A stretch of DNA of 64,000 nucleotides from Bacillus sp. V5-8f (GCF_002863565.1 NZ_PGUW01000005.1:1-64000); one strand, 5' to 3'; shown: positions 1 to 6,831, counted from the stretch's first letter. Numbers and translations are program-made. The notes: generated from the letters alone by a model not told the origin.

Positions 1-182
1 ACTTTTCAGCAGGTTTGCCATTATCGTTTTTAATGCTATTCACATGTTTTTCCAAGACTCTGGAACTAATTATTTAAACAATAGTACATAAGTATCAATA
101 CTTTTTTTAGATAAATTTACCTAAGATGTAATTTTTTATCTTCATTTCAAACAATCTTCACCTCAATCACCTCTTTAGGCAT
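1..182. other. Left-edge stretch, no supported gene
   Basis: AT-rich sequence with no convincing gene. A plus-strand frame is open from base 2 to a TAA near base 91 and is followed by a weak hairpin with a T run (about 92-110), so the 3' end of a rightward gene could lie here. A minus-strand frame is also open to the edge. Neither has a start, ribosome site or recognisable domain inside the window. Confidence 0.3.
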
Positions 183-211
183 AATAAAAAGCACCCGATT
201 ATTTGGATGCT
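183..211 (-). terminator. Rho-independent terminator of the MazF-like gene
   Basis: On the minus strand AGCATCC pairs with GGGTGCT (one T-G wobble) around an 8-base loop and runs into a T-rich tail. It lies immediately after the stop codon of the leftward gene ending at 215. Confidence 0.7.
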
Positions 212-214
212 GAA

Positions 215-1042
215 TTAATTGTCTATATTAGCTCTTCCTATATGAAACGCTATTGCCTTTTCTATTTCATTCAGTTTAGAATCATCTAACTTCGTTATAT
301 GCATTTCTAAATCACTCTTCTTTATCGACGTAATGAGTGGAATAGCAGCAAATTGTTCTCGATCCTCTATTTTTAAAGGTATAGATAAAGGCGAAGGAGT
401 TGCATTACTTATAAGTGGAATACCTGTAACAAATGACGAATGTTTATTCCCAATATCGTTTTGTATAATTAAAAACGGACGAACAACTTTTCTTCCGTTA
501 TCGGACATAATTATGTTTGCTAAAAATATATCACCACGTACAATGTCTGATTTTGTATGTAAGTTATCCTTTATAAATGGCATTGACGACTGATTACTAT
601 CTTCGCTTAAACTAGTGTTTGTTTCTTTATAGTTTTGTTGTATGCTAGCGTTTAGTTTTTTAAATTCTGCGGAATTTTGTTCTTTCATCCGTTTTAATTC
701 AAGTTCAAACTCTTCTACTCTTCTTACATAGTCTCCTGACTGAATAATTTTATTTATTGTAGTTTGAGCCTCAGTTATTTTTCTTTCCTGTTCAGTAAGG
801 TTTTGAATTAAGACCTTCGCATTTTCTTCGCTTTCCTTAATTTTTCTACCCCAGTAACCATATAATAATGTTACTATTGCAACTACTATAGCAGCTATCG
901 CAATTAACCAATTTACGTAATTACTAAGTAAGGTAATCTTATCATCTTTAGATTCTAGCAATACTTCATATACGTCCTTAGTTGAAACTGGTTCCTCTGT
1001 ATTCGTAGCAGAAAAAAACTTGGATATCGTTGTTAGTAACAA
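215..1042 (-). CDS. Membrane-anchored protein with C-terminal MazF/PemK-like domain
   Basis: Read from TTG as 275 aa. Residues about 40-65 form a hydrophobic transmembrane segment (NWLIAIAAIVVAIVTLLYGY), residues 70-150 are a charged, probably coiled-coil linker, and residues about 165-270 resemble the MazF/PemK toxin fold: RGDIFLAN, VRPFLIIQNDIGN and ITKLDD match the equivalent segments of Bacillus MazF. The conserved Arg of GVRP is kept, but the positions of the catalytic Thr and of the EQIR segment are changed, so ribonuclease activity is doubtful. No antitoxin gene is adjacent. The TTG start lacks a good ribosome site; a better one (AGGAG) precedes an ATG at 1080-1082 in another frame that encodes a signal-peptide-like stretch, so the 5' end may be frameshifted. 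The domain call is by sequence pattern only. Confidence 0.6.
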   Translation of the reverse strand: MLLTTISKFFSATNTEEPVSTKDVYEVLLESKDDKITLLSNYVNWLIAIAAIVVAIVTLLYGYWGRKIKESEENAKVLIQNLTEQERKITEAQTTINKIIQSGDYVRRVEEFELELKRMKEQNSAEFKKLNASIQQNYKETNTSLSEDSNQSSMPFIKDNLHTKSDIVRGDIFLANIIMSDNGRKVVRPFLIIQNDIGNKHSSFVTGIPLISNATPSPLSIPLKIEDREQFAAIPLITSIKKSDLEMHITKLDDSKLNEIEKAIAFHIGRANIDN

Positions 1043-1168
1043 TAATTAAAAGAAAAATTATTACAAACAAAATCTGTTTCATATGGTACTCCTACATTTT
1101 TTGTTTTATTTTCTCATAAAGTGATTGAAAAACAAATATGTACCTCCCTTTATTTTGAAAAAGAAAAA

Positions 1169-1191
1169 AGCCACCTACAAAGTAAGTGACT
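1169..1191 (-). terminator. Rho-independent terminator with no obvious gene upstream
   Basis: On the minus strand a 10-bp stem (with three T-G pairs) closes a TTT loop and is followed by a run of Ts. It lies between the MazF-like gene and the 85-aa gene, each of which has its own terminator, so it would end a leftward transcript starting within about 130 bp that contains no plausible ORF. Confidence 0.6.
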
Positions 1192-1266
1192 CACCAGAAG
1201 GGAGAATGTTTCAAAACTTGGTACAATATCATCTTATCAGGGTATAAACCTAACAACACGACTTTA

Positions 1267-1317
1267 TTTAGGATTATTTTAGGAAAGTTTTAGGAATATT
1301 TTAGAACGACTTTAGGA
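1267..1317. repeat. Five 11-bp phased direct repeats TTTAGGA-NNNN
   Basis: TTTAGGA begins at 1267, 1278, 1289 and 1311, with the variant TTTAGAA at 1300. The period is exactly 11 bp, close to one helical turn, so all copies face one side of the DNA. This looks like a protein-binding array (operator or iteron). It is in the gap between the MazF-like and winged-helix genes, just upstream, on the minus strand, of an orphan terminator. Confidence 0.7.
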
Positions 1318-1321
1318 GTAA

Positions 1322-1348
1322 ATAAAAAGCACTCACCTATGTGAATGC
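1322..1348 (-). terminator. Rho-independent terminator of the 85-aa gene
   Basis: On the minus strand GCATTCAC pairs with GTGAGTGC around ATAG and is followed by TTTTTATTT, 13 bases after the stop codon of the gene ending at 1361. Confidence 0.8.
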
Positions 1349-1360
1349 ATTATCGATTCA

Positions 1361-1618
1361 TTATTTACTTTCTATTTCATCAATACCACGTGAAGTAATT
1401 TTAGCCCGACAATAATTTTTTCCAAAGATTTTGTAGTTAACTAACTCTTTATCAGCTAAATACTCGTACGCTAGATGTTCTTGCTTTTCTCCTTCGTTTT
1501 CACGAAGATTATTATACCTAATAGTGGCTTCCCGACCTCCGTTTTTTTCGTTGTGGTCGTATAACTCTTGAAGCTTTTGTTCTCTCAATACTTTCTTTTC
1601 TGCTACTTCCATTTCCAT
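1361..1618 (-). CDS. Small winged-helix-like protein, 85 aa
   Basis: Not confidently named. The charged N-terminal half looks helical; the C-terminal part (HLAYEYLADKELVNYKIFG, then AKITSRGIDEIE) has the helix-then-wing pattern seen in small Bacillus winged-helix proteins of the YjcQ kind, where 'ITxxGIxxIE' is typical. A very strong ribosome site (GGAGGGAGG) precedes the ATG; a second in-frame ATG two codons later is an equally possible start. A 21-codon ORF lies 48 bp upstream on the same strand and a clear terminator follows. A DNA-binding role is inferred from the fold pattern only. Confidence 0.6.
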   Translation of the reverse strand: MEMEVAEKKVLREQKLQELYDHNEKNGGREATIRYNNLRENEGEKQEHLAYEYLADKELVNYKIFGKNYCRAKITSRGIDEIESK

Positions 1619-1666
1619 CCCTCCCTCCTGCCATCTAAATACGACAAAAGGGAAGAAATTTCCTGC

Positions 1667-1732
1667 TTATACTCCAATTGGCGGTTTCTCTTTATTTCCC
1701 CCAACCGGTGGTTTTTCTTTAAATGCTCTCAT
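1667..1732 (-). CDS. Candidate 21-aa peptide with internal repeat
   Basis: ATG-initiated ORF of 21 codons preceded by GGGAG nine bases upstream. Its product contains a near-duplicated heptapeptide, KEKPPVG at residues 5-11 and KEKPPIG at 14-20. It lies directly upstream of, and in the same orientation as, the winged-helix gene at 1361-1618, so it may be a leader peptide or a small secreted or regulatory peptide. No secretion signal is visible. There is no homology evidence; chance is possible for so short an ORF. Confidence 0.35.
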   Translation of the reverse strand: MRAFKEKPPVGGNKEKPPIGV

Positions 1733-1916
1733 TGTCCATTTCTCCCTTCATAAGATTCTATTTCGACAAAGAACGTTTGAATCCCTGTAGTTTCGGACTA
1801 CGCTATAAATCTTTTAATTATTTCCTTCACTGAATAATAAAATGGTGGTAATTCTATTACAGTATTGTTAAATTATAGAAAAGAATAAAATACTAGTTTT
1901 ATGAAGGCGTGTATTT

Positions 1917-2462
1917 ATGAATCGAACACTCGAACAATTACAAACTGATATCATTTTGACTGCAAAGAAAGGGTTTCCTATTTTATTATCTGGTGCCATT
2001 GTCTTTTTACTATTTACCTTCATGCCCTTAGTTTTCCCGAGGAAAACCGTATATCTAATATGGATTTTTGGTTTGAGTGTCATTTTTCCATTTGGAATAC
2101 TAATAAGTAAACTAGTGAATGTTAATGTTTTAGTTACTGATAATCCAATAGGTACATTAGGAGGAATAGTTGCAGCTCCTCAAGCATTTTACATACCTGT
2201 ATTTATCATTGTGTATATGCATATCCCTGAATACCTTCCTTTTACTATCGGATTATTAGGAGGCTCTCACTTTCTACCCTATATGTGGATTTACAAAAGC
2301 AAAGCTTACTTATTTGTTACTTTAGCTACCTGTATTTCCTCTCTCATCTTAGGTGGATTCTATGTTGATTTATCCTTTACTCTCGTACCTTTGGCAATTT
2401 CTATTGTGTATGCAATTGGTGTTCTACTAATTCTTAGAGAACTTAAAGCCAATCCCGTTTAA
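1917..2462 (+). CDS. Multi-pass membrane protein of unknown function
   Basis: The 181-aa product has about five or six hydrophobic segments (for example residues 20-40, 47-65, 85-102, 106-125, 130-150 and 155-172) and a short charged N-terminus. No catalytic or transporter motif is recognised. It stands alone on the plus strand between the accessory genes and the prophage remnant, has only a weak ribosome site, and is followed at once by a strong terminator, so it appears to be monocistronic. Confidence 0.7.
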   Translation: MNRTLEQLQTDIILTAKKGFPILLSGAIVFLLFTFMPLVFPRKTVYLIWIFGLSVIFPFGILISKLVNVNVLVTDNPIGTLGGIVAAPQAFYIPVFIIVYMHIPEYLPFTIGLLGGSHFLPYMWIYKSKAYLFVTLATCISSLILGGFYVDLSFTLVPLAISIVYAIGVLLILRELKANPV

Positions 2463-2487
2463 TCACCTTTTAATAGGTGATTTTTTT
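2461..2487 (+). terminator. Rho-independent terminator
   Basis: AATCACC pairs with GGTGATT around an 8-base loop, followed by seven Ts. The stem begins within the stop codon of the membrane protein gene. Confidence 0.85.
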
Positions 2488-2515
2488 CTTTATTCCATTG
2501 TTGTGCAGTTTAAGT

Positions 2516-2962
2516 CTACAATGCCTTAGTCACAGCAATATTTAAGTTCAAAGCCAGTTTATAGAATGCGTTCCACCGGAATTTAGAAAATGTCTTTTCT
2601 GAAATAGGTGGCTGGAACTTGAAACAGTAAACCTTGTAATCAGATAAATAATCCGCATCCTCGGTCATATATCGTTCTTTGATAAGAAACTTCTCCATAG
2701 GTGGCAAACGATTCACAGCCCGTTCTGTACGTTCACAGAAATGTTGTCTGTACATCTGAGCATCCACATTATGAATGGCAATGCTGCCGGTCTGATCGCT
2801 GGTTTGATTAGTAGGCCCATGATATCTGACTTCACTACTTGCCGTTACCACGGCTTCTCTTTCCTCAAAAATTAAGTATTTGTATAACCGGTATAATTCA
2901 AAGTGTTTTTCCACTTTTGCCTGTGTTGCTTTTCTGTCTAATTCAGGTAGTTCAAAACTCAT
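2516..2962 (-). CDS. ArpU-family phage late-gene regulator-like protein
   Basis: The 148-aa product resembles the ArpU/late transcriptional regulator family of Gram-positive phages: a basic helical N-terminus with the KVEKHFELYRLYKYL pattern, a Ser/Thr-rich middle, and a C-terminal helix-turn-helix-like region (LPPMEKFLIKERYMTED, then ISEKTFSKFRWNAFYKLA). In intact phages this gene normally sits last in the early operon, just before packaging genes. Here it is the leftmost phage gene, and no terminase or structural genes follow, which shows where the prophage was cut. Confidence 0.7.
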   Translation of the reverse strand: MSFELPELDRKATQAKVEKHFELYRLYKYLIFEEREAVVTASSEVRYHGPTNQTSDQTGSIAIHNVDAQMYRQHFCERTERAVNRLPPMEKFLIKERYMTEDADYLSDYKVYCFKFQPPISEKTFSKFRWNAFYKLALNLNIAVTKAL

Positions 2963-2987
2963 TCTCTAACCCCCATTACTAAGAGGT

Positions 2988-3014
2988 GCCCCGGGTCAAT
3001 GAAGCGCCCAGGGC
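2988..3014 (-). other. GC-rich hairpin upstream of the ArpU-like gene
   Basis: On the minus strand GCCCTGGG pairs with CCCGGGGC (one T-G) around an 11-base loop. There is no T run after it, so it is not a normal terminator. It lies 26-52 bases before the ArpU-like start codon and may act in mRNA processing or pausing. Confidence 0.4.
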
Positions 3015-3044
3015 TATTATTACATGTAATCGATGAACTATTTA

Positions 3045-3203
3045 TCAACCAATCTCTTTTTCAAAATCATTCATTTTCTTGATTATGGTTTCAATATCAT
3101 CGATTCTTTTTCTGTTGCGTATTTTCCCATCGTTTTTTAATGCCCAAAGAAAATTCTCTAGCCTTACTTTAAGTTCAAACCAAGCGTCTTTATAATTTTC
3201 CAT
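3045..3203 (-). CDS. Small phage protein, 52 aa
   Basis: ATG-initiated 52-codon ORF with GGTGA seven bases upstream. The product is helical and charged (WFELKVRLENFLWALKND near the N-terminus, then a basic KIRNRKRID segment). It sits in the phage operon between the 134-aa gene and the ArpU-like gene. No family is recognised; the spacing and ribosome site support it as a real gene. Confidence 0.6.
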   Translation of the reverse strand: MENYKDAWFELKVRLENFLWALKNDGKIRNRKRIDDIETIIKKMNDFEKEIG

Positions 3204-3230
3204 GTTAATTCACCACTTCATCTTCAAGGC

Positions 3231-3635
3231 TTAACTGCCCGTCCACAACCACAGTGTCATCATTATTGACTTTATATAATCAATGCCCTCATGCTGTTCC
3301 TCGTAGAACTCATCAATGGACATTTGAGAAGGTTTGAGATTAAGAGAAACATTGGCGCCGCCTAATGGATATAGTTTAGTAACCTTCTTTTCTACATCAC
3401 GCTTGATATGGAATTTCAGAACGACTTTTTTATCGTCACGCTGGATGGACACAAATTCTGCACCAATTTCCCCAGCTTCACTTTCTTCCACATTGAGGAG
3501 AGCAATGGTACCCGGCATTTTCATTAATTCTTCAGCATGTGGAAGATCCCCACCTTGAACTTGGAAAAATAACACTTCTTTCTTGTCGTCCTTTTGGATT
3601 TTCTTAAATAATACGTTCAATTTAATTTCGCTCAT
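3231..3635 (-). CDS. Hypothetical phage protein, 134 aa, probably frameshifted near its end
   Basis: The product is rich in short beta-strand-like segments (VLFFQVQGGDL, GTIALLNVEE, VVLKFHIKRDV) and begins MSEIKLNVLFKK, as small early proteins of Bacillus phages often do. No function is known. The last codons (from about residue 118) read as an odd Trp-rich tail, whereas the neighbouring frame continues as an acidic tail (DDTVVVDGQLSLEDEVVN) ending at 3205, two bases before the next start codon. This suggests a one-base insertion near 3270. Confidence 0.6.
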   Translation of the reverse strand: MSEIKLNVLFKKIQKDDKKEVLFFQVQGGDLPHAEELMKMPGTIALLNVEESEAGEIGAEFVSIQRDDKKVVLKFHIKRDVEKKVTKLYPLGGANVSLNLKPSQMSIDEFYEEQHEGIDYIKSIMMTLWLWTGS

Positions 3636-3664
3636 TTTAATTAGCTCCCTTGATTTGTATTTTT

Positions 3665-4198
3665 TTAATTTCTTATCATGCCGCGATTTTCTCTAGCTTT
3701 TTTAAAATTAGGATTATATAAACCTCTAATATCAAAATTCCTTTCTTCGCCGAGTACAGATTTTTCAAACGCCCATTTATATAGTTCAGTTGGGATTACC
3801 GTTTTCGTAAAAGTTGATTCTTCTTTAGATGATTTTACTTTCACAACACCAAGCTGTGATTTTCTACGCACTCTACCAGGCTGTTTAGCTTCTTGAAATG
3901 TATATCCGTTTTTCATCCGCCATCTAAGGGTTTCCAATTTCACTCCATTGTCTAACGCTTCTTGTATTTGCTCTGGTGTTAACTTACTGAAAACACCTAC
4001 GCTATAAGTACCCCTGGCACCCCTTTTTTCTTTTGGTCTGAGGGGTGGAGTATTGATTGCTTTTTCTTTTGTCCATTTCTTTTCATATGTCATTAATCGT
4101 TTATATAGAGTTCGATAAGTAATCCCATGACTCTTGGCGATTTCTATTTCTTCATCCGTAATCACGTTCAACCCGATATAATATGGCAAGATCACCAC
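3665..4198 (-). CDS. Hypothetical phage protein with two helix-turn-helix-like segments
   Basis: The 177-aa basic product carries two similar segments that look like DNA-binding helices, HGITYRTLYKRLMTYEKKW (about 24-42) and NGVKLETLRWRMKNGYTFQEA (about 84-104), separated by a linker rich in Lys/Arg. It has the look of a phage DNA-binding or regulatory protein, but no named family is assigned. It lies in the leftward phage operon downstream of the sigma-like gene. Confidence 0.6.
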   Translation of the reverse strand: MVILPYYIGLNVITDEEIEIAKSHGITYRTLYKRLMTYEKKWTKEKAINTPPLRPKEKRGARGTYSVGVFSKLTPEQIQEALDNGVKLETLRWRMKNGYTFQEAKQPGRVRRKSQLGVVKVKSSKEESTFTKTVIPTELYKWAFEKSVLGEERNFDIRGLYNPNFKKARENRGMIRN

Positions 4199-4221
4199 CC
4201 CTTTACAATTCGGATTGCTTG

Positions 4222-4497
4222 TTAACCACTCGTCCTAGCCTTAGCAAACCTTTCAGCAGCCTTTTGCCTTTGTTCTTCCGTTACAACCCGTTCTTTTTTC
4301 ATACTGACCATTTTCTCGGTCAATTCCCCTCTGACAGCTATCGGTCTGTCATCCTCCGATTCTAGGACGAATAACTCCACGAAATTAGAGAGTTTTCGGA
4401 TATGTTTGGGAACAGTAGAGTAAACAGTCCACTTACCTGTTCCATTGTCAAAAACCAATGTAGTTTCTTGTTCTTCTCGGGAATATCCCACATTCAA
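4222..4497 (-). CDS. Hypothetical phage protein, 91 aa
   Basis: Small protein with a beta-rich N-terminal half (TTLVFDNGTGKWTVYSTVPKHI) and a basic, helical C-terminus (EEQRQKAAERFAKARTSG). Its start codon overlaps the stop of the sigma-like gene by four bases, so the two are translationally coupled. No function is recognised. Confidence 0.6.
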   Translation of the reverse strand: MNVGYSREEQETTLVFDNGTGKWTVYSTVPKHIRKLSNFVELFVLESEDDRPIAVRGELTEKMVSMKKERVVTEEQRQKAAERFAKARTSG

Positions 4498-4976
4498 GCT
4501 CCTCTCATTTTTTCTAAAGCCTGTAAGTAAATTTTTCTGGGATGGGAACGACTAAATCCCATTTGTTCTGCAATCTCTGGAAAGGTGTAATTATTAAACC
4601 TTCGTATGACCACAGTTCTTTCTTTTTCACTAAGAAGGGAAAACAGTTCATGCAACCACAATCGGTTTATGACCAATCTTTCAGCATTTTTATCACTCAC
4701 TAAATGGATAGGTTGTTCTTCATCATCAATGGTGACTGTCTGTCCAAGACGTTTTTGTAATTTACTATTCCGTGCAATATCCTTTAAGGCATTAACCATA
4801 AACCGTGCCCAGAACCCTAGAAAGGGATGCTTTCCTGGTTTGAACCATTTCAGTGCATCGAACGCTTTTATTGAAAAAACTTGGATTATATCTTCGATAG
4901 TTGTGTGTAAAACTTCCTCAACATACTGCTTGGAGAACCATTTTGAGATAAATTTGAGCATATAGGCTTGATACAA
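4494..4976 (-). CDS. Phage sigma-70-like RNA polymerase sigma factor
   Basis: The 160-aa product contains a region-2-like segment (TIEDIIQVFSIKAFDALKWF, GFWARFMVNALKDIARN, about 26-80) and a region-4 helix-turn-helix (LSEKERTVVIRRFNNYTF, PEIAEQMGFSRSHPRKIYLQ, about 113-153). Such short sigma-like factors are common in the middle operon of Bacillus prophages and are thought to direct late transcription. The start used is TTG, six bases after the stop of the 35-aa ORF; an in-frame ATG five codons later is the alternative. With the late genes gone it may have no phage target. Confidence 0.75.
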   Translation of the reverse strand: MYQAYMLKFISKWFSKQYVEEVLHTTIEDIIQVFSIKAFDALKWFKPGKHPFLGFWARFMVNALKDIARNSKLQKRLGQTVTIDDEEQPIHLVSDKNAERLVINRLWLHELFSLLSEKERTVVIRRFNNYTFPEIAEQMGFSRSHPRKIYLQALEKMRGA

Positions 4977-4979
4977 ATT

Positions 4980-5087
4980 TCACCGTATAGCTTCTTCCAC
5001 AGTTTGATGAAGGAGGACGACAGGACATTCGCCATCCCCTTCAATGATGCTTTTAATTTGTTCATCAGTTGCTAAGTGCCATTTCAT
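4980..5087 (-). CDS. Small phage protein, 35 aa
   Basis: ATG-initiated ORF coupled to the gene upstream through a TAATG stop-start overlap, and ending three bases before the sigma-like gene's TTG. The product (begins MKWHLATDEQIKSIIEGDG) is acidic in the middle and unlike known domains. Its coupling on both sides is the main reason to accept it. Confidence 0.55.
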   Translation of the reverse strand: MKWHLATDEQIKSIIEGDGECPVVLLHQTVEEAIR

Positions 5088-5320
5088 TACAAAGACCTCT
5101 TTAATGCTTCATAAGCCTGCTCGACAACCTTTAACCGTTGAACTTCCAGGACTAAAGCTAAGTTTTCTTCATATACTCTAAAGCGAGTGCTTTTTCTCAA
5201 ATCACGGATTGTCTTATGTAACTCCTCGATGATTTGAACCAATTCAAGGCCCTTTCGAGCAGATTCTGAAAAACTTTGTCTATGTTCGAAATATTTCTTG
5301 ATGTCCTCGACTCTATCCAT
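5087..5320 (-). CDS. Hypothetical phage coiled-coil protein, 77 aa
   Basis: Start placed at the ATG at 5318-5320, which has GGAGG nine bases upstream and overlaps the DUF3310 gene by eight bases; a longer reading from 5383 would overlap that gene by over 70 bp. The product is almost wholly helical with heptad-like Leu/Ile spacing (VQIIEELHKTIRDLRKS, LALVLEVQRLKVVEQAYEAL). Unknown function, middle of the phage operon. Confidence 0.6.
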   Translation of the reverse strand: MDRVEDIKKYFEHRQSFSESARKGLELVQIIEELHKTIRDLRKSTRFRVYEENLALVLEVQRLKVVEQAYEALKRSL

Positions 5321-5648
5321 TGGGGCTGCCCTCCAATTCCTTTTTGTGTTCAGGAATATATTTTTTACCTTCATAGGATTCAATCAGGCGTTCAGAATTG
5401 AATCTCATTTTCTTCAAATCTTCCAAGCCGCCTTTCATAGATTCCCTCAAAACATATTTCAAAATATTTCCTTTGCAAAACCCTTGATATTCTTCAGGTG
5501 TGCATTTCACCTGCATAATTTCATAAATATCAATGCCGCCTTTGTGATAATGGTTAGGTGTGTTGATTAGATCTTCAGGAGCTTCTTCATAGTTGATATT
5601 GCGGACAGGAATCTTCACTCCTTCCACATGATTACAAAGGCATTTCAT
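5313..5648 (-). CDS. DUF3310-family phage protein
   Basis: The central part of this 111-aa protein (INTPNHYHKGGIDIYEIMQ, then FCKGNILKYVLRES, GLEDLKKMRFNSERLIE) matches the DUF3310 family, widespread in phages and sometimes annotated as a nucleotide-kinase-like protein; its true activity is not established. The start ATG overlaps the stop of the 41-aa ORF (ATGA). It is part of the leftward early phage operon. Confidence 0.75.
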   Translation of the reverse strand: MKCLCNHVEGVKIPVRNINYEEAPEDLINTPNHYHKGGIDIYEIMQVKCTPEEYQGFCKGNILKYVLRESMKGGLEDLKKMRFNSERLIESYEGKKYIPEHKKELEGSPNG

Positions 5649-5770
5649 TGGTCAACCTCCTTCAAATATCCGGTTCTCACAAAATGATCTCTCCAAAGTT
5701 TTGCGCGCTTCTCCCGTTGCAATTGCTTTCTACACTTTGCCCAATACTTCTTACACCGCCTTTTGTTCAT
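5645..5770 (-). CDS. Small basic phage protein, 41 aa
   Basis: ATG-initiated ORF with a GGGGG ribosome site. The product is strongly basic (starts MNKRRCKKYWAKCRKQLQRE). Its stop codon overlaps the DUF3310 start by four bases and its own 3' end carries that gene's AAGGAGG ribosome site. Function unknown; the base composition suggests nucleic-acid binding. Confidence 0.6.
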   Translation of the reverse strand: MNKRRCKKYWAKCRKQLQREKRAKLWRDHFVRTGYLKEVDQ

Positions 5771-5784
5771 GGTTCATCCCCCTT

Positions 5785-5970
5785 TTATTCATCATCCAAG
5801 GAAATCATCCGAAGCCGTTTAGGACTATCCCCACAACGCTTTTCATAAATTGGGTAAGTCATATATCTAAGAAAATTTATGGTTTTATTCGTTTCTCTAC
5901 TGATTTCCCGTATCGTTCCTTCGGTAATGAATTGTTCACCTTTATATAAAGATAAACTCGTTTGTGCCAT
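5785..5970 (-). CDS. Small phage protein, helix-turn-helix-like, 61 aa
   Basis: The product has the pattern LYKGEQFITEGTIREISRE followed by a helix and PIYEKR, which recurs in short proteins of Bacillus phages that resemble a degenerate helix-turn-helix. No function is established. It lies between the 41-aa ORF and the ERCC4 nuclease in the same operon. Confidence 0.6.
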   Translation of the reverse strand: MAQTSLSLYKGEQFITEGTIREISRETNKTINFLRYMTYPIYEKRCGDSPKRLRMISLDDE

Positions 5971-5985
5971 GGTATTTTCATTGAA

Positions 5986-6519
5986 TCAACCACCCTTCAA
6001 CTGTTCCCGGGCCCTATACAAGAAATGGTGGTAGATATAATTCCCTGATGTCTTTGGATCCACAAAAACGGTTGAGAAATTGTATCTTGTTTCGAATGTT
6101 TTTAAGCTGCCTAATAGTGATTCTGGTTTGTACTGACTGCGATATTTACCGTTCAGAATTTTTTCATATCCCTGGAGATCTTCCACAATCAAGACGAATG
6201 GATGACGGGAAGCACGGATTAATTCATTTTCAAAACGTGTACGATCCTTGATTGATTCCACAAGTTCATCTACACCGTTTTTTCTTTCCAGCAGAGCATT
6301 TAAGTATAAATCCCTGTGTATGCCCAGTTCTGGAATCGCTGGAATCATTGCCGAATAATCTCCTGTTTTCATGGTCCTGATTCTGTATTGGACATCTTTC
6401 TTTCTGAAATAATCCAGAATATGCATATTCTTTTGCTCCCTGGTGTCCACAGTGATGATTAGGCTATCTAGGATTGTCTTTAATTCCTTATCTGAGAAGT
6501 GATAATTTATAGCGTTCAC
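5986..6519 (-). CDS. ERCC4-domain phage nuclease
   Basis: The 177-aa product carries the ERCC4/XPF nuclease signature: VDTREQ (about 24-29), GDYSA (about 53-57) and LERKNGVDELVESI (about 78-91), in the order expected for the metal-binding GDXn-ERKX3D site. The rest (PFVLIVEDLQGYEKIL) completes the restriction-endonuclease-like fold. Such genes sit beside phage primases and probably act on branched or replication intermediates. Its start overlaps the upstream gene's stop by four bases. The active-site residues look intact. Confidence 0.8.
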   Translation of the reverse strand: MNAINYHFSDKELKTILDSLIITVDTREQKNMHILDYFRKKDVQYRIRTMKTGDYSAMIPAIPELGIHRDLYLNALLERKNGVDELVESIKDRTRFENELIRASRHPFVLIVEDLQGYEKILNGKYRSQYKPESLLGSLKTFETRYNFSTVFVDPKTSGNYIYHHFLYRAREQLKGG

Positions 6520-6788
6520 ACCGTTGCTCCCTTCTTAAAGAAAGCCATTGCCCTATCATAGATTTCTTTTGATAGTTTTTCAGTTTCATCATTTTCATAG
6601 TTTGCTACTGGATCCGTAGCAGACCATCCGTTATACGAAAATTCCACAAAGAGTGTCATGATCATGTTCAGTGCTGCTTCATCCTGATTTAGCCAGGCAT
6701 TAATTTTTTCGTTCATATTTTGCTCTTGACCTAAATAGAATTTAATAATCTTGTCCACAGTTTGATTAATCGCCTGTTTATTTTTCAT
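6516..6788 (-). CDS. Hypothetical phage protein, 90 aa
   Basis: Helical, acidic protein (TVDKIIKFYLGQEQNMNEK, AALNMIMTLFVEFSYNGW, AMAFFKKGATV). First gene of the operon after the iteron-rich region and overlapping the ERCC4 gene by four bases. No recognised domain. Confidence 0.55.
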   Translation of the reverse strand: MKNKQAINQTVDKIIKFYLGQEQNMNEKINAWLNQDEAALNMIMTLFVEFSYNGWSATDPVANYENDETEKLSKEIYDRAMAFFKKGATV

Positions 6789-6831
6789 TCCCCACCTCTT
6801 TTTGTAAGAAATTAGGAGTATTTCTATAAAA

